8,182 nt of DNA from positions 411 through 8,592 of the forward strand of contig DEDQ01000026.1 in NCBI GenBank assembly GCA_002350065.1, in the 5' to 3' direction. Position numbers and translations under genes: made by a program. The stretch's first letter is position 1. Each line of letters begins with the position of its first letter. Below are positions 4,687-8,182 of the stretch, in pieces. Source of the stretch: Ruminococcus flavefaciens. Its GTDB lineage: Bacteria; Bacillota; Clostridia; Oscillospirales; Ruminococcaceae. Under the pieces are notes generated by a model. The model was not told the DNA's origin. It made no database searches and saw nothing but the letters and a program-made list of their open reading frames with translations.

Positions 4687-6365
4687 TGCTCAAGCCCGAG
4701 GATATCGCTGCTATCTTTGAGTGGATAGAGCTGTTGCTGATAGCTTCCCTCAAGCGCAACCTCGCACACCATAAGGAGGAAGAGGAGCAGGAAGGCTTCA
4801 CATGGAGCGCATGGCAGGCGGAGAAGCTCCGCAGCATCAACACCTTCCGCCGGCAGTCGAAAGCAATCATGGACAGGTACACGGACGTTATCGACAGCGA
4901 GACCCGTCAGCTTCTTGAGGAGCAGTTCGAGGAAGGTGTGAACGGAGCTGCTAAGGAACTTGAAGAAGCTCGCGCGGAAAAGGCAGCGCCGGCGGCTTTG
5001 CCCGCTGCCGAAGAGCAGCAGACACCGGCAGAGAATCCGGAGCAGGGCCACTCGGAAACGTCGAAAAAATCTTCCGGGGAGAAAGTAACCGCCGAACCTG
5101 CCGTTGTGGCAGAGGTCACACCCGAGCCGCAGTTCTTCGGCGTTGACAAGTCCAAGACTGAGAAACTCATCGAGGACGTTACCAACATCGAGAAGCAAGC
5201 CGAGACGGCTGCTCTGCGACTGACTGACGACGTCTACCGGCAGACTGTCAACCGCGTTCAGCTCGCTATGGCGACCGGCAGTATCAGCTACGCGAAGGCT
5301 GTGGACATGGCTGTTGCGGACTTTCTCGCGCAGGGTATCAACTGCATCGAGTACAAGGACGGCAGGCGCGTCAATATCGCTGACTACGTTCGCATGGTGC
5401 TTCGTACCACTTCGACCCGTGCCGCATTGCAGGGCGAATCCGAGAGCTGGAAGGCTCGCGGCTATGATACCGTGCAGGTCAGCTCCTACGGTATGTGCTC
5501 CAAGACCTGTCTGCCGTGGCAGGGACGCGCTTACATCAACGATGCATTCACCGACTGGAGCGGTGAGACAAAGCTCGAAAACGGCATAAAATACGGCAAG
5601 TCAAACTACTGCGGGAAGTGGTTTCCGCTGCTGAGCAGTGCCATTGAGCATGGGCTCTTTCACCCGAACTGCCGGCACGGTCTGGGTTTGCATATCGAGG
5701 GCGTGACCGCTCTTCCTGAGCCTATGGATAACTCTGAGATAGAGCGCCGGTACAAGCTGGAACAGCAGCAGAGAGCCCTTGAACGTGAGATCAGGAAGGC
5801 AAAGCGCAAGGTCGAGGGCTTCACTGATCCTGCCAACGTCAAGAAAGCAAAAGCCGAGCTCAGACAGGCTCAGAGGAAGCTGAAAGACTTCATCGAACAG
5901 ACCAACGCAGCTGAGGACACAACAGTGTTGAAGCGCGACTACGGAAAAGAGACGTCTTATGGTGCTGCCGAGTTGACAGAAGCGGAGAAAAATGATATAA
6001 TTAAGTATGAAGAAAATCAAAAGAAACTAAGAGAAATGATAGCTAATGGCGATGTTACCTTAACAATCAATCCTGATATTCAAAATCGCCATTATCAAGG
6101 GACAAGTGCTTATAAAACTTTTTTAGCCAAAGGAACAGAAGAAAGCTATTTCTTAGTTTCACAATCAGAATTACAGGAAATACTTAATCAAAGGTATGCA
6201 ACAGGAAGCGTTCGTATTGATAGAGCAGGTGTGCCGAGAGAAATATTTGATTGTGGGAAAGAATTAGCGTATGATACTAAGCTAAAAAAATATACATCAT
6301 TTGTCAAAGTTCATTACTCAAAAACCAAAACGCATTTATCTCCATATACGCCTAATGACACTTGA
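4686..6365 (+). CDS. MuF-type minor capsid protein fused to a type 50 (Ntox50-like) toxin domain
   Basis: Residues 1 to about 345 are a Phage_min_cap2/MuF-type minor head protein, with the MCSKTCLPWQGR segment (Cys271, Cys275) and the family signature HPNCRHG at 326-332. Residues about 95-155 are an Ala/Glu/Pro-rich linker. Residues about 350-415 are a Lys/Glu-rich coiled coil. Residues about 425-559 resemble polymorphic toxin type 50, a predicted RNase of the BECR fold: INPDIQNRHYQGTSAY at 461-476, an REIFDCG segment, and the closing VHYSKTKTHLSPYTP (542-556), close to the family's IHYSKxGxHIxPxxP. Base composition turns AT-rich at about 5980, where the toxin module begins, showing a swapped C terminus. 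The start overlaps the portal stop (TAATG). MuF toxins are proposed to travel in the virion and be delivered with the DNA; toxin activity here is inferred. Confidence 0.85.
   Translation: MLKPEDIAAIFEWIELLLIASLKRNLAHHKEEEEQEGFTWSAWQAEKLRSINTFRRQSKAIMDRYTDVIDSETRQLLEEQFEEGVNGAAKELEEARAEKAAPAALPAAEEQQTPAENPEQGHSETSKKSSGEKVTAEPAVVAEVTPEPQFFGVDKSKTEKLIEDVTNIEKQAETAALRLTDDVYRQTVNRVQLAMATGSISYAKAVDMAVADFLAQGINCIEYKDGRRVNIADYVRMVLRTTSTRAALQGESESWKARGYDTVQVSSYGMCSKTCLPWQGRAYINDAFTDWSGETKLENGIKYGKSNYCGKWFPLLSSAIEHGLFHPNCRHGLGLHIEGVTALPEPMDNSEIERRYKLEQQQRALEREIRKAKRKVEGFTDPANVKKAKAELRQAQRKLKDFIEQTNAAEDTTVLKRDYGKETSYGAAELTEAEKNDIIKYEENQKKLREMIANGDVTLTINPDIQNRHYQGTSAYKTFLAKGTEESYFLVSQSELQEILNQRYATGSVRIDRAGVPREIFDCGKELAYDTKLKKYTSFVKVHYSKTKTHLSPYTPNDT
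5973..6001 (+). promoter_or_regulatory. Perfect consensus sigma-A promoter inside the toxin gene
   Basis: TTGACA (5973-5978) is followed after exactly 17 bp by TATAAT (5996-6001), with TG at the extended -10 position (5993-5994). Every consensus base is present. Transcription would start near 6008, inside the toxin coding region, and run through the immunity gene to the terminator at 6586-6614. The probable purpose is immunity expression independent of the late operon. The site lies exactly at the junction between the GC-richer head part and the AT-rich toxin part. Confidence 0.75.
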
Positions 6366-6383
6366 CAGTAATGAGGTGATAGT

Positions 6384-6602
6384 ATGATTGCTATTGAAGA
6401 GTATGTTGGTAAGAAAGTAAATATCGAATGTGTTGATGGCGAAGTATACCAGAATTATTTTGTTGATTGCTTTACATCAGCATATGATAATTACGAACCT
6501 AATGAAGATAGCATAGACATCTTGAAATTCAAAGGAGCTTTAGACGGCACGACATTATATCGTTCAGAAATTAAAAGCATATCAGAAACCGCCCAGAAAT
6601 GA
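6384..6602 (+). CDS. Probable immunity protein for the type 50 toxin
   Basis: This 72-residue acidic protein starts at an ATG with GAGGTGAT a few bases upstream (6373-6380), 18 bases after the toxin stop. The pattern MIAIEEYVGKKVNIECVDGEVYQNYFVDCF, acidic loop, IDILKF, then TTLYRSEIKSIS suggests a small beta-barrel of the Sm/SH3 kind, with a last strand shaped like the LSm EIKSI ending. Small single-domain proteins of this look commonly follow MuF-toxin genes. The gene is AT-rich like the toxin domain, so the two probably moved as one module. It can be transcribed with the late operon or from the internal promoter at 5973-6001, and its stop codon lies in the loop of the following terminator. 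The immunity role is inferred from position, size and composition, not from a recognised catalytic motif. Confidence 0.75.
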   Translation: MIAIEEYVGKKVNIECVDGEVYQNYFVDCFTSAYDNYEPNEDSIDILKFKGALDGTTLYRSEIKSISETAQK

Positions 6603-6614
6603 GCGGTTTTTCTA
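6586..6614 (+). terminator. Rho-independent terminator after the immunity gene
   Basis: AAACCGC (6586-6592) pairs with GCGGTTT (6603-6609) around a 10-base loop, followed by a T-rich tail (TTCT). The immunity stop codon (6600-6602) is in the loop. It would end the short transcript from the promoter at 5973-6001, and would also reduce late transcription into the methyltransferase and later head genes unless read through. Confidence 0.75.
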
Positions 6615-6619
6615 TACCC
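6589..6619 (+). repeat. 31-bp direct repeat, left copy, flanking the methyltransferase gene
   Basis: Begins CCGCCCA, has GCGGTTTT in its middle and ends TATACCC. It matches 8151-8181 at about 24 of 31 positions with no gap. The differences fall in the hairpin loop and in the order of two bases in the T-run. The two copies bracket exactly one gene. Confidence 0.6.
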
Positions 6620-6627
6620 TGACGGAG

Positions 6628-8148
6628 GTGATAATCATCGAACTGAAAGAACTTTGCGAAAGCACGTTAAACCTTTTCGGAATAGAAAATGTATCAAAAC
6701 TCGGTGAAGAACTGCTGAAAACTGTACTGGGTAATGACTGCGAAAAATACAGTCTGTTTTCTGATATGGTCGGCGATCTGACTGTTGACTGGCTTCAAAA
6801 GATTTTTCAATACTACGAAGCTGACAGAGAACAGAAGAAGCAGGACTACACCCCTCAGTCACTATGCAAGCTCTGCTCTGAGCTTACAGAAACAGACGGC
6901 AATGTAGTATACGATATTTGTGCCGGTTCCGGCGCTCTGACGATTCAGAAATGGTGCAAGAATCCTGATAAGCTGTTTATCTGTGAAGAACTTGACACAA
7001 ACGTTATTCCGTATCTGCTTTTTAATATGGCTCTTAGAAATATGAACGGCTATGTTATAAACAGAAATGTATTAACGCTTGAATTGTATAAATGTTACAA
7101 ACTTTCAAGCGGAGAACATTTTTCAACTGTCAGGGAAACAACTGAAATCCCCAATATTATGGCTGACGAAATAGTCTCAAATCCGCCATATAATATAAAA
7201 TGGGAATCGCCTGCACCAATGTTTGCAGATGAACGCTTTCAAGGCAAACCCATGCCGCCTGCGAGCAACGCAAATTATGCGTTTATTCTTTCGGCTTTAT
7301 CAAAAATGTCGGATAACGGGAAATGTGCGTTTATTCTTCCTTGCGGAGTATTAAATTCAAAGCCAGATCAGAAGTGCAGAAGGTATCTTGTTGACAGTGG
7401 ACTGCTTGAAACAGTTGTCGAATTGCCTGATAATATGTTTGAGTGTACGTCTATTGCAACTTGTATCTATCTGTTCAGCCAAGGAAATGAAGTGGTAAAA
7501 ATGTATAATTGCCGTGAAAAGGCTGAGCAGGAAGAACGAGAGCAAAGAGGGCAGTTCGGCGGCAAAAGCCACACAAACAGGGTATACAAAAAGACGTTTA
7601 ACGTTCTCAGTGATGATCTCATAAAAAGTTTGTGCGGTGAATGCGAAGATATAGAGAGCTTTTCAATAGCTGTATCAAAGGAAGTAATTGCAGAAAGCAA
7701 TTACACATTAGCGCCGAACAGATATATTCGCTTCAAAGAGCCGGAGCCGCACCCACACAGAGAACTTAAAGACATAGTTGAAAACATCAATTATATTACA
7801 AGAATGCAGAACTCATGCAAGCTGATAGTTAATGAAACAATTGCCAAAGCATTAGGGCTTAACATTGAGCAATTCAAAGAAAGCAAGGAGCATTCAGCAG
7901 AAACAGTAAAACAAATGAAAGCGTTAGGCTTGGATTTTGTTTCAGAGGACTATATCACATTTACAAAAGCCAAAAATGAATTTACTTTCAAGTGCAATGA
8001 TAAAGATATATTCCCGGATATACTAAGACAGTTTTTTACAGTATGGAAAAATCAGATAGCATTACTTAATACTATGCAAAATGCGTACTTAACAGAATTA
8101 AGAGATGCATTACTTCCTGATCTGATGTCAGGGAAAATAGAATTGTAG
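6628..8148 (+). CDS. Type I-like N6-adenine DNA methyltransferase (HsdM-like) with HsdS-like tail
   Basis: The enzyme should transfer a methyl group from S-adenosylmethionine to adenine N6 in DNA. Seen from the GTG at 6628: the AdoMet-binding motif DICAGSGA at 96-103, the acidic CEELDTN after it, and the catalytic NPPY at 185-188, followed by the HsdM-type block around CAFILPCGVL and the C-terminal NRYI. The last 35 residues, ending LTELRDALLPDLMSGKIEL, look like the C-terminal helix of HsdS specificity subunits. No full HsdS or HsdR gene is in view, so it is probably an orphan cargo methylase that may protect phage DNA. Start choice is uncertain: GGAGG (6624-6628) overlaps the GTG, and an ATC at 6637, eight bases after the GGAGG, sits where an ATG would be expected. 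It is AT-rich relative to the head genes. Confidence 0.83.
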   Translation: MIIIELKELCESTLNLFGIENVSKLGEELLKTVLGNDCEKYSLFSDMVGDLTVDWLQKIFQYYEADREQKKQDYTPQSLCKLCSELTETDGNVVYDICAGSGALTIQKWCKNPDKLFICEELDTNVIPYLLFNMALRNMNGYVINRNVLTLELYKCYKLSSGEHFSTVRETTEIPNIMADEIVSNPPYNIKWESPAPMFADERFQGKPMPPASNANYAFILSALSKMSDNGKCAFILPCGVLNSKPDQKCRRYLVDSGLLETVVELPDNMFECTSIATCIYLFSQGNEVVKMYNCREKAEQEEREQRGQFGGKSHTNRVYKKTFNVLSDDLIKSLCGECEDIESFSIAVSKEVIAESNYTLAPNRYIRFKEPEPHPHRELKDIVENINYITRMQNSCKLIVNETIAKALGLNIEQFKESKEHSAETVKQMKALGLDFVSEDYITFTKAKNEFTFKCNDKDIFPDILRQFFTVWKNQIALLNTMQNAYLTELRDALLPDLMSGKIEL

Positions 8149-8150
8149 TT

Positions 8151-8174
8151 CCGCCCATAACAAGGCGGTTTTCT
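8151..8174 (+). terminator. Rho-independent terminator after the methyltransferase gene
   Basis: CCGCC (8151-8155) pairs with GGCGG (8164-8168) around an 8-base loop, followed by TTTTCTT. The stem is shorter than that of its sister at 6586-6614, so it may be weaker. It starts two bases after the stop codon. Confidence 0.65.
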
Positions 8175-8181
8175 TATACCC
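8151..8181 (+). repeat. 31-bp direct repeat, right copy, flanking the methyltransferase gene
   Basis: Second copy of the repeat at 6589-6619: same length, same CCGCCCA beginning, same GCGGTTTT core and same TATACCC end. The window stops one base later, so the sequence after it cannot be compared. Confidence 0.6.
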
Positions 8182-8182
8182 A

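Noticed and set aside
4539..5198. Long minus-strand open frame opposite the MuF gene
   Set aside because: It is the complement of well-supported head genes, its product is Leu/Arg/Ser-rich shadow sequence, and no ribosome site or promoter supports it.
6362..6367. TTGACA just upstream of the immunity gene as its promoter
   Set aside because: No -10-like sequence lies at 16-18 bp spacing; that stretch is the beginning of the immunity coding region.
6628..8148. Complete type I restriction-modification system
   Set aside because: Only the methyltransferase with an HsdS-like tail is present; no helicase-nuclease HsdR or two-domain HsdS gene is in the window.

Overview
This window is the start of a phage late (packaging and head) region, almost certainly an integrated or free tailed phage (siphovirus-type head genes) of a Clostridia-class Firmicute. 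The moderate GC content, the strong GGAGG ribosome binding sites and the look of the proteins suggest a Ruminococcus-like gut bacterium, but the host is an inference. All genes lie on the + strand and most overlap or nearly touch.

Layout. 21-649: a small basic protein of unknown role, then a DUF1492/ArpU/sigma-region-4-like late regulator. 650-979: a 330-base non-coding leader holding a probable extended -10 promoter (622-650), a long imperfect RNA hairpin that begins where transcription should start (659-734), a short hairpin (783-803), a tRNA with a CAU anticodon and several initiator-tRNA traits (811-885), and a second long hairpin (921-954) just before terS. 980-3250: terminase small subunit, a free-standing NUMOD4/HNH endonuclease, then a terminase large subunit whose frame is broken at codon 27, immediately before the Walker A loop. 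3247-4686: SPP1 gp6-type portal. 4686-6365: a MuF/minor-capsid-2 head protein with a C-terminal type 50 (Ntox50-like) toxin domain. 6384-6602: a small probable immunity protein, then a terminator. 6628-8148: a type I-like N6-adenine DNA methyltransferase with an HsdS-like tail, then a second terminator.

How it fits together. The regulator probably controls the promoter beside it and so the packaging/head operon. TerS and TerL package DNA through the portal, and the MuF protein is a minor head component that may carry its toxin tail into a recipient cell. The most striking signal is a perfect consensus promoter (TTGACA, 17 bp, TGATATAAT) inside the MuF-toxin gene at the start of its AT-rich toxin module. 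With the terminator at 6586-6614 it makes the immunity gene a separate unit that could be expressed in a lysogen while the late genes are silent. The methyltransferase is a cargo cassette bounded by two 31-bp direct repeats, each a terminator copy.

The broken terL means this phage may be defective, unless the frame is corrected by a sequencing fix or by recoding.
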